Assembly: GCA_963621885.1 (NCBI GenBank)
Contig: CAVFFT010000026.1
Coordinates: 1-24,831 of the forward strand
Length of the DNA: 24,831 nucleotides
From: UMGS1519 sp963621885
Lineage (GTDB): Bacteria > Actinomycetota > Coriobacteriia > Coriobacteriales > Eggerthellaceae
Direction: 5' to 3'
Shown here: positions 16,601 through 23,222 of the stretch, piece by piece
Layout of the letters: each line of letters opens with the position of its first letter
How positions within the stretch are numbered: the first letter of the stretch is position 1
Notes under the pieces: model-generated
Database searches by the model: none
Told to the model about the DNA's origin: nothing
Seen by the model: the letters and a program-made list of their open reading frames with translations, nothing else
Program-made: the position numbers and the translations under genes

Positions 16601-18410
16601 CGCTGATGCCAATCTTGCAATCCTTGGTCGGCGGATTGTCCGCTTCCGTTCCCAGCAGCATCGTCGAATTGTAAAGGTAGAAATTGCCGGTCGCGCCATT
16701 CGAGGTGTTCTTATCAACCACTACGGTGCCGCAAATTACCGGATTCACCTGCCAGCAATAGACGCCGCCCGATTCTTTGGAAGCGGCATTGTTGACGATG
16801 TTCACATCAGCAAGACGCAGCGTCCCCCATCCATTGCCGCCGCCGTTGACGCCCAACGCATAAACGCCCGCGCCGTTGGCGGCCTCATTCTTCGTGATCT
16901 TGATGCCCTCAAGGGAGACGTTCTCAGCGCACGTATCCAGGAAGATGCCGCCACCCGCGTTCCTGCACGTATTGCTGGAAATGACGCCGGTCTTGTCGTC
17001 GGACCTGATATCGAGTATGCCTCGCGACCAAATGCCGCCACCAAGGGTGCCCGCCGAGTTGCTCGAGATCTCGGCGCTCTTCTCCATATCGATGTTCACG
17101 GGCGCATACAGGTAGAGGCCGCCGCCGTTGCTGACTTTCGATCCCCCGGTGCTTGTGGCTGTGTTGCTCGAAATCTGCGAAGCCGACAGGGAAAGCTCCA
17201 GCTTGCCAGACGTGTAAATGCCCGCGCCCGTAGTCGCGGTGTTCTCGCTCAGCTTTGTGCCGGATGTCAGGTTCGCAATCGTGACGCCCTTTAAGCATAG
17301 GGCACCGCCCGAATAGCCGCTGCCCGCGGCGTTTTTGCTCATTGTCGTGGCACTCAGGTCGATGCTTGCATTGTCGCAATTCGTGAAAATGCCGCCACCG
17401 TCTTGCACGGCCTTGTTATTCGAAATGGACGAGCCGTCTTTGGCCTTTACCTTGTTGCTCTCGCCGTTGCCATAGATGCCGCCGCCGGAACCCGTCGCAT
17501 AGTTACTTCCGACCTGGGATTTCTTGTCGAGTTCAATCGAATCGTTATCGTCGTCGAAGTACACGCCGCCGCCGTCTTGCGCGCTGTAGTTGTTGGAAAT
17601 CTTGGAGCCATTCGTAAGCTTGATAGTGCAACCCTCATTGCGCACATAGACGCCGCCACCCAGGCCCTCGGCGTGGTTGTAAATGATCTGGGCGTTGCTC
17701 ATTTCGAGGGTCGAATTCTCGCCATGAAGGGCCACGCCAGCGCCATGACCGTAACTGCCGAGCCATTGGTCGGCGAGGTTGCCGGCAATGGTGACATCAT
17801 TCAGGTAGACCTTGACGTTCTCGTCCTCGGTGCTGATGCCGCCTCCGCCGTAGTGGTCGTCACCGGCGCCGCCCGTGATTAGGCCGCCATAAATGCCGGT
17901 CGGGCCGCTGCCGTCATACTTCCAGAAGTAGTCGCCGCCGTCCCCAACGCTCGTGTCGAGCGTGCCATAATGCACCGTCTCGGCCGCTTCTCCCGTACCG
18001 CCATTCACCGTGAGCGTCGCGCCCTCTTCCACATGGATGACATCACATTTGCCCTCGCCATACCATTTGTCGCCGAAGCTGAAAGCCTTGTCGCGGTTGA
18101 TCATGTGGCCATTGAGCTCGAAGGTATAGTTGCGGCCTTCGGGAATCACGATGCGCCCGTAGGACTTGGTGTTCCAATCGTCGGAGAGGCTGATAGTCAC
18201 ATCCTTGCCGGACGATTTCGCAGCGCTGAGCAGCGATGACACATCGTTATAGCTCTTCGTGACCGTTTGCCCGCCATCCTTGTAGCTGAGCGTGCCCGAA
18301 TTCGCGAACGCCAAACTTGGCACGCACAGGAAGCATGCGAAAGCCAACATGATTGCGGAAAGCACGGCGAAGCGCCCTTTGCGAATCTGATTTGCGACAA
18401 CATGAGACAT
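13629..18410 (-). CDS. Giant wall-anchored beta-helix adhesin B (about 1593 aa)
   Basis: This is a secreted wall-anchored protein, paralogous to adhesin A. A signal peptide (about 1-36; basic MSHVVANQIRKGR, hydrophobic core, cut near AFA) leads to an N-terminal domain matching A (RNYTFELNGHMI versus RNFTLNLHGHMI; HYGTL and GGLITGG in both). A beta-helix follows (about 175-590, some 12 coils, e.g. GGGVY at 251, 280, 309). Then come several beta-sandwich-like segments, one resembling a bacterial Ig-like domain (LPSEVVYRTADGSRISAAVEWD), an InlB-like repeat (VSLKADAASAGMQFAGW) and two Flg_new-type repeats near the C-terminus (GGS...GYIFDGW; GYVFKGWYTDEAC). An Asp/Gly/Ser stalk (1477-1557), VPETGD (1558-1563) and an Arg-rich tail end it. 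I chose the ATG at 18410 (GGGGGA 4 nt upstream, good signal peptide); ATG 18422 or TTG 18440 are possible. It lies 55 bp behind the dehydrogenase gene. Confidence 0.92.
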   Translation of the reverse strand: MSHVVANQIRKGRFAVLSAIMLAFACFLCVPSLAFANSGTLSYKDGGQTVTKSYNDVSSLLSAAKSSGKDVTISLSDDWNTKSYGRIVIPEGRNYTFELNGHMINRDKAFSFGDKWYGEGKCDVIHVEEGATLTVNGGTGEAAETVHYGTLDTSVGDGGDYFWKYDGSGPTGIYGGLITGGAGDDHYGGGGISTEDENVKVYLNDVTIAGNLADQWLGSYGHGAGVALHGENSTLEMSNAQIIYNHAEGLGGGVYVRNEGCTIKLTNGSKISNNYSAQDGGGVYFDDDNDSIELDKKSQVGSNYATGSGGGIYGNGESNKVKAKDGSSISNNKAVQDGGGIFTNCDNASIDLSATTMSKNAAGSGYSGGALCLKGVTIANLTSGTKLSENTATTGAGIYTSGKLELSLSASQISSNTATSTGGSKVSNGGGLYLYAPVNIDMEKSAEISSNSAGTLGGGIWSRGILDIRSDDKTGVISSNTCRNAGGGIFLDTCAENVSLEGIKITKNEAANGAGVYALGVNGGGNGWGTLRLADVNIVNNAASKESGGVYCWQVNPVICGTVVVDKNTSNGATGNFYLYNSTMLLGTEADNPPTKDCKIGISVRNYDGSDRQLTKSKDFISLIGESDWVDCLYTDDDTHSIELRDGVLYMVDKARGYTVTVKRADGDTKEWQESYRNKVVLGSGSYIETSYISSGRAYVEWRLDSWLLQYADGMLQVLTVSDGEASFVMPDMDVTLTPVYTPSLCGVALNLNDARTWDDFAGDANAATVEGATLLSADATKSSAGNTDGISVGSCSVTTNDDGTKTAVYTVTVASSIAEKYGMYLSKAGGYNVGSYVSTILPTLCSAEISTKFGTATGKVKVTAGDSTTATLQVTATFAEPTTSLVNVTRTSANTGKSLGTTGVAFEGSSTTVSAPTIAGWEFAGWDESSLPEGATVSGDNLTISTTSENVSVTATYAPCVDTIDLSIDGLVNGVSFPTAAKAIAATDAEGESLNASVASLIWTDSKGNAVGDTPEAGSTYTGTITLALGPSADDKLLSLAQIGGATVNGMRASTVKSDPDNGTVSISFSMVAQSDSAYDSLVTELSDVSLVSLDGFRNYLPSEVVYRTADGSRISAAVEWDTKLIDELTVTWPLTVKGTFTDINGDSHEITRTFTLLESLEAPTASEDAGEYDDAIEVELVPSAEWAQAGSVSMCYYLLDTKSGKVASSVSLDDYTEYDPSEPIEISTDTELLTYAQVDDRTTEIGSYSYSFSDSYSVKVTSGKAYDSDNHELSDGKAAVGETVSLKADAASAGMQFAGWKVASGDVSLADASQPETSFAMPAGDVELEATYKYCPITVSFDSAGGSNVEDLKIEDGGSLGTLPVPVYDGYIFDGWYNGSTRATARTTFFTDVTLTAHWRTATSSRYLVTFMDGSSVYDVRSVADGKTVTQPADPAQDGYVFKGWYTDEACTVAFDFKTAVSSDLALYAKWEQSEPTPAPQPDNPDGTDDGGDSGDDGGSDAGDGGDTGGSDASDGSGDDSGDDGSADGASDGADQGDGSKGDSDANGNAGSSNDVPETGDAAFGVVIPLVIASIAALMAGLAFARRRANT
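13722..13739 (-). other. Sortase sorting motif VPETGD of adhesin B
   Basis: The codons encode VPETGD, followed by a hydrophobic run and the tail ARRRANT, the layout expected for a sortase substrate. Confidence 0.85.
13740..13982 (-). repeat. Low-complexity Asp/Gly/Ser stalk coding region, adhesin B
   Basis: This encodes residues 1477-1557 after a Pro-rich hinge (EPTPAPQP). It is longer than the stalk of adhesin A (81 against 65 residues) but has the same composition, so it probably has the same wall-spanning role. Confidence 0.8.
16641..17888 (-). repeat. Beta-helix coil repeats in adhesin B
   Basis: This encodes residues about 175-590. GG[AG]-type motifs recur near residues 251, 280, 309, 338, 368, 396, 429, 457, 486, 513 and 548, about 28-30 residues apart. 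There are some 12 coils against about 21 in adhesin A. Confidence 0.82.
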
Positions 18411-18414
18411 GGAA

Positions 18415-18420
18415 TCCCCC
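18415..18420 (-). promoter_or_regulatory. Ribosome binding site choosing the adhesin B start
   Basis: GGGGGA on the minus strand lies 4 nt before the ATG at 18410. The spacing is a little short, but no better site precedes the alternative ATG at 18422. Confidence 0.5.
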
Positions 18421-18433
18421 ATTTTCTGCTCGT

Positions 18434-18452
18434 GTTCCAACTCTCATGGAAC
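18434..18452. promoter_or_regulatory. Inverted repeat between dehydrogenase and adhesin B
   Basis: GTTCCA (18434-18439) and TGGAAC (18447-18452) form a perfect 6-bp stem with a 7-nt loop. No T-run follows on the minus strand, so it is not an obvious terminator. It may be an intercistronic hairpin or a protein-binding palindrome. Confidence 0.4.
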
Positions 18453-18465
18453 CGCGGTGAATGCT

Positions 18466-19419
18466 CTACAGCCACGTGAGCTTGGAAAGGTTATCGCGAA
18501 TATGATCGCAGCTCGCGTGGAAGCCCGCCTCTTCTTCCGGAGAAAGCTCCGGGGTGAAAATCTGCTCGATGCCATCGGCGCCCACGAGGCAAGGCAAGGA
18601 CGAAAAGATGCCTTCCTCGCCATACTGGCCGGTCAGCAGTGCGGATGCGGAAAGCACCGCATGCTCGTTGTGCAGAATCGCGGCACACAAGCTGGCGACG
18701 CAGTTTGCCACCGCATACTCGGTGCAGCCCTTGCCCGCAAAAGTCACGTAGCCGCCCTGACGCGCAAGCTCTTCAATTTCCGCCTTGTCGAAGCCGTACT
18801 TCTCGGGGTCTTCCGCCGCGAGAGCATCAAGGCTCACGCCGGCGATGTTTGCCGATTTCCACGCGGCGATCTGCGAGAAGCCGTGCTCGCCAATCATGTG
18901 AATGTGCACCGACTTCGGGCTCACGCCGGTCGCCTTGGAGATTTCGGAACGCAGACGCGCCGAATCCAGGCCGCACCCCGTGCCAATGATCTTCTTGGGG
19001 TCGTAGCCGGTGAGGCGCCAGATTTCCGTACACACCACGTCGCACGGGTTGGAGACGTTAACAATAATGCCCTTGAAGCCGGCGTCGACAATCTGATTAG
19101 CGAAGATGCGAGCGGAATCCGTGGAATTGAAAAGCTCGCCATCGCGGCTCTGAGCCACCAGGGCAACATTGCCGGCGCAGTTCACGATGATGTCGCAGCA
19201 CGCCAGCTCCTCATAGCGCGTGCCGCAGTTGACGATGCGCGTGTTATACGGGACGAAGCTCAGGGAATCCTCCAGGTCCTGCACTTCGGAAATGACCTTC
19301 TGGTCATTCGTGCCCACAAAATAGAGCTCGTCGACGATACCCTGCAGAAGCAGGCTATTCGCCACATGCGCTCCCACATGCCCCAATCCGATGATGCCAA
19401 CCTTGCGCTGTACGGCCAT
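18466..19419 (-). CDS. L-lactate / L-2-hydroxyacid dehydrogenase family protein
   Basis: This cytoplasmic NAD(P)-dependent oxidoreductase of the lactate/malate dehydrogenase family interconverts 2-keto acids and L-2-hydroxyacids. The 317-aa protein is normal length. It has the Rossmann motif IGLGHVG (10-16), NPCDVV (124-129), LDSARLR with catalytic Asp152 (151-157) and GEHG with catalytic His179 (177-180). It resembles L-2-hydroxyisocaproate dehydrogenase more than classical LDH, since the substrate loop reads AGNVALVAQSRDGELF instead of the QKPGE(T/S)R pattern. Two positions are odd: the end of the second strand reads FVGTND where family members have an Asp that binds the adenine ribose, and the Arg of the mobile loop is not clearly in place. 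The ATG at 19419 has AAAGGA 7 nt upstream and a TATAAT box at 19453-19458. Substrate and cofactor are uncertain. Confidence 0.9.
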   Translation of the reverse strand: MAVQRKVGIIGLGHVGAHVANSLLLQGIVDELYFVGTNDQKVISEVQDLEDSLSFVPYNTRIVNCGTRYEELACCDIIVNCAGNVALVAQSRDGELFNSTDSARIFANQIVDAGFKGIIVNVSNPCDVVCTEIWRLTGYDPKKIIGTGCGLDSARLRSEISKATGVSPKSVHIHMIGEHGFSQIAAWKSANIAGVSLDALAAEDPEKYGFDKAEIEELARQGGYVTFAGKGCTEYAVANCVASLCAAILHNEHAVLSASALLTGQYGEEGIFSSLPCLVGADGIEQIFTPELSPEEEAGFHASCDHIRDNLSKLTWL

Positions 19420-19452
19420 GAAGCTTCCTTTCTGAATTTAACCAATCCAGTC

Positions 19453-19458
19453 ATTATA
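19453..19458 (-). promoter_or_regulatory. Candidate -10 box of the dehydrogenase gene
   Basis: A perfect TATAAT on the minus strand lies about 35 bp before the start codon, which fits a short leader. No good -35 hexamer stands 17 bp upstream of it. Confidence 0.5.
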
Positions 19459-19522
19459 GGCCTCAGCAGCGTTGATTTAGCGTGGGGTACAAGGGGAAAC
19501 GTATCCACAGAATCAGGCGCAT

Positions 19523-19553
19523 GACAAATTCCCACCCATTCCAACGAGAATGG
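19523..19553 (-). terminator. Possible terminator of nrdDG
   Basis: CCATTC (19536-19541) pairs with GAATGG (19548-19553) around a 6-nt loop. On the minus strand the stem is followed by GTGGGAATTTG, a weak T-tract. It lies 14 bp past the nrdG stop codon. Confidence 0.45.
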
Positions 19554-19566
19554 ACGGAGCGGAAAA

Positions 19567-20139
19567 CTAGCGGCTTTCGCGCTCCCAGCTGCCACGCTTG
19601 AGAACGGGATCTTCGCCCCAACGGACAATGACGCCTGCCGCCCTGGTAGCGGGCACATCGATGATGCGCTGATTCGACGACCCGCGGAAACGCAGAGATA
19701 TGTCGTGCAAGTCGGCAACATAAGGACCATCAACAAGCACATCGACGCAATCAAGCAGCGCATCGGTCACCTCGCAACGTCCGCGCGAATCCTCGGCACC
19801 GGTGAGCTCTTCCCATGTGAAACCGGTATACGCCCAGATGCTCTTGTTCGGGTATTCAGCCTTCACCCGCTGGACGAAAGGCAGAAGGGCGCGCTGGTTT
19901 TCCGGTTCGAAAGGCTCGCCGCCCAAAAGCGTAAGCCCATTCACCCAAGCCGGACGCATGCTTTCAATCACGCGCGCCGCCACGACGTCGTCGAATTCCT
20001 CGCCAAATGAAAAAGCCCAGGTCTGCGGCTGGAAACACCCTTCGCAATGATGTCGGCAGCCCGACACGAACAGAGTCGTACGGACGCCGACACCATTGGC
20101 AATGTCGTTTTCCTTTATCTCGCCGTAATGCATCGGCAT
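19567..20139 (-). CDS. nrdG: Anaerobic ribonucleotide reductase activating enzyme
   Basis: This radical-SAM activase uses S-adenosylmethionine and a [4Fe-4S] cluster to place the glycyl radical on NrdD. The protein (190 aa) carries the cluster motif CRHHCEGC with Cys28, Cys32 and Cys35 after the conserved TTLFVSG. The SAM-contacting GGEP follows in LTLLGGEPFEPEN, and DVLVDGPY and RGSSNQRIIDV occur near the C-terminus, as in the family. I chose the ATG at 20139 (GGTGAG about 6 nt upstream); the ATG at 20157 has a poorly spaced site and the one at 20133 would give MHYGEIKEN, also plausible. The start is 30 bp after the nrdD stop on the same strand, so the two form one operon. Confidence 0.95.
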   Translation of the reverse strand: MPMHYGEIKENDIANGVGVRTTLFVSGCRHHCEGCFQPQTWAFSFGEEFDDVVAARVIESMRPAWVNGLTLLGGEPFEPENQRALLPFVQRVKAEYPNKSIWAYTGFTWEELTGAEDSRGRCEVTDALLDCVDVLVDGPYVADLHDISLRFRGSSNQRIIDVPATRAAGVIVRWGEDPVLKRGSWERESR

Positions 20140-20169
20140 TGCGCTCTCACCAATCATCCAAATGCGCGC

Positions 20170-22392
20170 TTACAGATGCAGCACGCGGTCGCGGATCTCT
20201 TCGGTGCGACCCTGGTTCCAGAACTGCGTTCCAATATAACCGCAGGTCCTGCGCGCCACATTAAGCTTCGCCTGGTCGCGGTTGCCGCACTTCGGGCATT
20301 CCCACACGAGCTTCTTGTCCTCTTCGACAATGGCGATCTCGCCATCGTAGCCGCACACCTGGCAGTAGTCGCTCTTCGTGTTCAGCTCGGCATACATGAT
20401 GTTGTCGTAGATGTAGCGCATCACGGCGAGCACCGCTTCGATGTTGTCCTGCATGTCAGGCACTTCGATGTAGCTAATGGCACCACCCGGGGACAGACGC
20501 TGGAACTTCGACTCGAACTTGAGCTTCGTGAACGCGTCGATCTCTTCCGTCACATGCACGTGATAGCTGTTCGTGATGTAGCCCTTGTCGGTAATGCCGG
20601 GGATGATGCCGAAACGACGCTGCAGGCACTTGCTGAACTTGTAAGTGGTCGATTCGAGCGGCGTGCCATACAGGCTGAAGTCGATATCGTGCTCGGCCTT
20701 CCACTGGGAGCACTTGTCGTTCATATGCTGCATCACCTGCAGGGCGAACGGCTCCGCGACCGGGTCGGTATGCGAACGACCCGTCATGTACTTCGTGCAC
20801 TCATACAGGCCCGCATAGCCCAGGCTGATGGTGGAATAACCGCCATAGAGCAGCTTGTCGATGGTCTCGCCCTTCTTCAGACGGGCAAGCGCGCCATACT
20901 GCCACAGGATGGGGGCCGCGTCGGACAGCGTGCCCTTCAGGCGGTTGTGGCGGCACATCAGCGCCTTGTGGCACAGCTCGAGGCGCTCGTCGAATACCTG
21001 CCAGAACGCATCCATATCGCCACCGGACGAAAGCGCCACATCAACAAGGTTGATGGTGACCACGCCCTGGTTGAAGCGCCCGTAGTACTTCGGCGCGTTG
21101 GGGTCGTAGTTGCCGGCATTCGCCACATTGTTGAAGCCATTGCCCGAACGATCGGGGGTAAGGAACGAGCGGCAACCCATGCACGTGTAGGTGTCGCCTT
21201 CGCCTTCCACCTCGCCCTTCGAGAGCTTGAACTCCTTCATCTTCTTCTCGGAGATGTAGTCGGGCACCATGCGGCGAGCGGTGCATTTCGCGGCCATCTT
21301 CGTGAGGTAGTAGTACGGCGTGCCCTCTTCCAGATTATCGGGCTCGAGCACATAGATGAGCTTGGGGAATGCGGGTGTGATCCACACGCCCGCCTCGTTC
21401 TTCACGCCCTCGTAGCGCTGACGCAGGGTCTCCTCGATAATCATCGCGAGGTCGTCTTTTTCCTGCTGGTTCTTCGCCTCGTTCAAGTACATGAACACCG
21501 TCACGAACGGCGCCTGGCCGTTGGTCGTCATGAGAGTGACAACCTGATACTGGATGGTCTGAACGCCGCGGCGAATCTCGTCACGCACACGCGCTTCGAC
21601 AATCTTCGCGAGCTGCTCGCGGCCGGGCTCGACGCCGAAATCGTTCAGCTCGTCAATCACCTGACGGCGAATCTTGCGGCGGGAAACATCGACGAAGGGC
21701 GCGAGATGCGTGAGGCTGATGGACTGACCGCCGTACTGGCAGCTCGCCACCTGCGCTATGATCTGCGTCGCAATGTTGCATGCCGTCGAGAAGCTGTGCG
21801 GCTTCTCGATGAGCGTGCCGGAAATGACCGTGCCGTTCTGCAGCATGTCCTCGAGGTTCACGAGGTCGCAGTTGTGCATATGCTGCACGAAGTAGTCGGC
21901 GTCGTGGAAATGGATGCGGCCGTCTTCGTGCGCTTCCACCACGTCCTGCGGAAGAAGCATGCGCATCGTGAGGTCCTTCGACACCTCGCCCGCCATGTAG
22001 TCGCGCTGGACGGAATTGACGACGGGGTTCTTGTTCGAGTTCTCCTGCTTCACCTCTTCGTTGTTGCATTCGATGAGGGAAAGGATCTTGTCGTCGGTCG
22101 TGTTGGAGGTGCGCTTCAGACCTTGGACATAGCGATAGATGATGTAGCGGCGGGCGACTTCGAAAGCCTGGAAGCCCATGATCTGATCCTCGACCAGGTC
22201 CTGGATTTCCTCGACCGTGGGCGCATGGCCGCAGCTCTCGCATTGGGCCGTGACGTTCTGGGAGGCCAGAAGAATCTGCTCCTGCGTCAAACGAAGGTCA
22301 TCCTTCACCTCGCGATTCGCCTTCGAAATAGCGTTCACGATCTTCGTCACGTCGAACGTTACTTCACTACCGTTTCGTTTAATGACCTTCAT
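20170..22392 (-). CDS. nrdD: Anaerobic (class III) ribonucleoside-triphosphate reductase
   Basis: This oxygen-sensitive glycyl-radical enzyme makes dNTPs from NTPs with formate as the usual reductant. The 740-aa protein begins with an ATP-cone (about 3-92: KRNGSEVTFDVTKIVNAI ... ARRYIIYRYV) for allosteric control. The catalytic barrel has conserved Cys regions including VASCQYGGQS and TCMGCRSFL. The C-terminus has a zinc site (Cys677, Cys680, Cys699, Cys702; CQVCG and CPKCG) and the radical loop RRTCGYIG with Gly718. All key residues are present and the length is normal. The ATG at 22392 is preceded by a purine-rich GAGGAGAGG. It leads the nrdD-nrdG operon, behind a promoter with a NrdR-box pair at 22467-22515. 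Confidence 0.97.
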   Translation of the reverse strand: MKVIKRNGSEVTFDVTKIVNAISKANREVKDDLRLTQEQILLASQNVTAQCESCGHAPTVEEIQDLVEDQIMGFQAFEVARRYIIYRYVQGLKRTSNTTDDKILSLIECNNEEVKQENSNKNPVVNSVQRDYMAGEVSKDLTMRMLLPQDVVEAHEDGRIHFHDADYFVQHMHNCDLVNLEDMLQNGTVISGTLIEKPHSFSTACNIATQIIAQVASCQYGGQSISLTHLAPFVDVSRRKIRRQVIDELNDFGVEPGREQLAKIVEARVRDEIRRGVQTIQYQVVTLMTTNGQAPFVTVFMYLNEAKNQQEKDDLAMIIEETLRQRYEGVKNEAGVWITPAFPKLIYVLEPDNLEEGTPYYYLTKMAAKCTARRMVPDYISEKKMKEFKLSKGEVEGEGDTYTCMGCRSFLTPDRSGNGFNNVANAGNYDPNAPKYYGRFNQGVVTINLVDVALSSGGDMDAFWQVFDERLELCHKALMCRHNRLKGTLSDAAPILWQYGALARLKKGETIDKLLYGGYSTISLGYAGLYECTKYMTGRSHTDPVAEPFALQVMQHMNDKCSQWKAEHDIDFSLYGTPLESTTYKFSKCLQRRFGIIPGITDKGYITNSYHVHVTEEIDAFTKLKFESKFQRLSPGGAISYIEVPDMQDNIEAVLAVMRYIYDNIMYAELNTKSDYCQVCGYDGEIAIVEEDKKLVWECPKCGNRDQAKLNVARRTCGYIGTQFWNQGRTEEIRDRVLHL

Positions 22393-22451
22393 AACGCGCC
22401 CCTCTCCTCATTTGCGCCTCACGCGCTTCTCACCCTCGCTTGCGGGTGGTT

Positions 22452-22457
22452 ATCATA
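22452..22457 (-). promoter_or_regulatory. Candidate -10 box of nrdDG
   Basis: TATGAT on the minus strand, about 60 bp before the nrdD start. The expected -35 position falls inside the left NrdR-like palindrome, which would fit repression. Confidence 0.45.
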
Positions 22458-22466
22458 GCACAGGAG

Positions 22467-22515
22467 ATACAATACCTATTGTGTATTTCCTCAATGGCAC
22501 GACAATATGTTGTAT
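22467..22515. promoter_or_regulatory. Pair of NrdR boxes controlling nrdDG
   Basis: The right box (22500-22515) reads ACAATATGTTGT at its core and matches the known NrdR consensus acaCwAtATaTwGtgt at most positions, including the conserved C and G. The left box has arms ACAATA/TATTGT (22469-22482) around CC, extended to GTGT, so it has two extra central bases. The centres lie 32 bp apart, the spacing seen for NrdR pairs in other bacteria. The nrdR gene is not in the window. Confidence 0.65.
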
Positions 22516-22662
22516 TTATTCAAGTCAAGCGGCTTCTCGAATTTCTGACATTTGCATCGTCGCTGGTCGCCACGAACAGACCGAAATTTGCCGCCCATTC
22601 ATTCGAATTTTTCATGCCCGGCAACAATTGTGGAGGGGCTTCCCGCCGGAAGGCAGGCGGCG

Positions 22663-22722
22663 TTTCGGGGGTGTTGGTGGAGGTGCCGACAGATAGTGCG
22701 CAGCGTTTCGGGGGTATGGGTT
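22663..22722. repeat. Direct repeat GCGTTTCGGGGGT in intergenic DNA
   Basis: The 13-bp sequence GCGTTTCGGGGGT occurs twice, about 45 bp apart, with no gene around it. The core GCGTTTCG also occurs in the left-edge repeat (near 139-146). Confidence 0.6.
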
Positions 22723-22984
22723 AGAGCGGCAGGCGGAATGCGGACGGTGCTTTGGGAGCATGAGCCTTGCAGTTGCAGGCCTGGGCCACCGCCGCGGCGG
22801 TTCCTCAATGGCCCTCCACCCGCTGCTGGTTACAGGCAACTTTCCCTCTGCCCTCTTCGAGCCCGTTAATCGCGCAGACATCCAATCGGCACCACGAGCA
22901 CACCATCACGGCGAAGGTACGCGTAGTCGCCCACACCCGTGAGCACCATTTTGAACGAGACTCTACCCCTTTGAGCTGGGAACA

Positions 22985-23066
22985 CCGAGGATTGGCGAGA
23001 TTTCATACCGAGACTTGGCGGGTTTTCATGCCGAGGGTTGGCGTGATTCCATGCCGAGGGTTGGCG
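22985..23066 (+). repeat. Tandem array of a 23-bp intergenic repeat
   Basis: TTGGCG starts at 22992, 23015, 23038 and 23061, and CCGAG starts at 22985, 23008, 23031 and 23054, so the period is exactly 23 bp over almost four units. Between them the sequence varies (GAGATTTCAT, GGGTTTTCAT, GTGATTCCAT). A weaker unit with TTGAGC at 22971 may precede it. The two copies at 111-155 share the period and the TTGGCGAGA head. Confidence 0.85.
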
Positions 23067-23087
23067 AAGCGTGATTGACGCTATATG

Positions 23088-23126
23088 AAAAATGCAAGGC
23101 AACGGGTCTTCCCCGCTGCCCTGCAT
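23088..23126 (-). terminator. Intrinsic terminator of the acidic-protein gene
   Basis: ATGCA-A-GGCA-A-CGGG (23092-23106) faces CCCG-C-TGCC-C-TGCAT (23112-23126). On the minus strand the unmatched positions become G-U pairs, giving a continuous 15-pair stem with a 5-nt loop and then a run of five T (23092 down to 23088). It lies about 100 bp past the stop codon at 23223. Confidence 0.88.
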
Positions 23127-23222
23127 CTCATTTGTGGGGCATGCGCGAATGAACGGCAGCCACACGTATCTCAAACGCAACCAGGAATTGGCCCAATGAA
23201 GCCTCCTGGCAATAGAACTTGC

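Larger units (their letters stand above)
22393..23222. other. Long intergenic region upstream of nrdD
   Basis: I find no convincing gene in these 830 bp. From left to right they hold the nrdD leader and promoter with NrdR boxes, a direct repeat of GCGTTTCGGGGGT (near 22660-22720), a 23-bp-period tandem array (22985-23066), and the terminator of the next gene (23088-23126). About 22730-22960 shows nothing I can name. Confidence 0.7.

Noticed and set aside
20047..22458. 803-aa plus-strand reading frame opposite nrdD/nrdG
   Set aside because: It covers the antisense of two fully conserved genes and looks like an antisense translation (His/Arg/Leu/Val-rich).
22985..23066. Tandem 23-bp repeats as a CRISPR array
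   Set aside because: The units are contiguous with a 23-bp period; there are no 30-40-bp unique spacers between identical repeats, and no cas gene is nearby.
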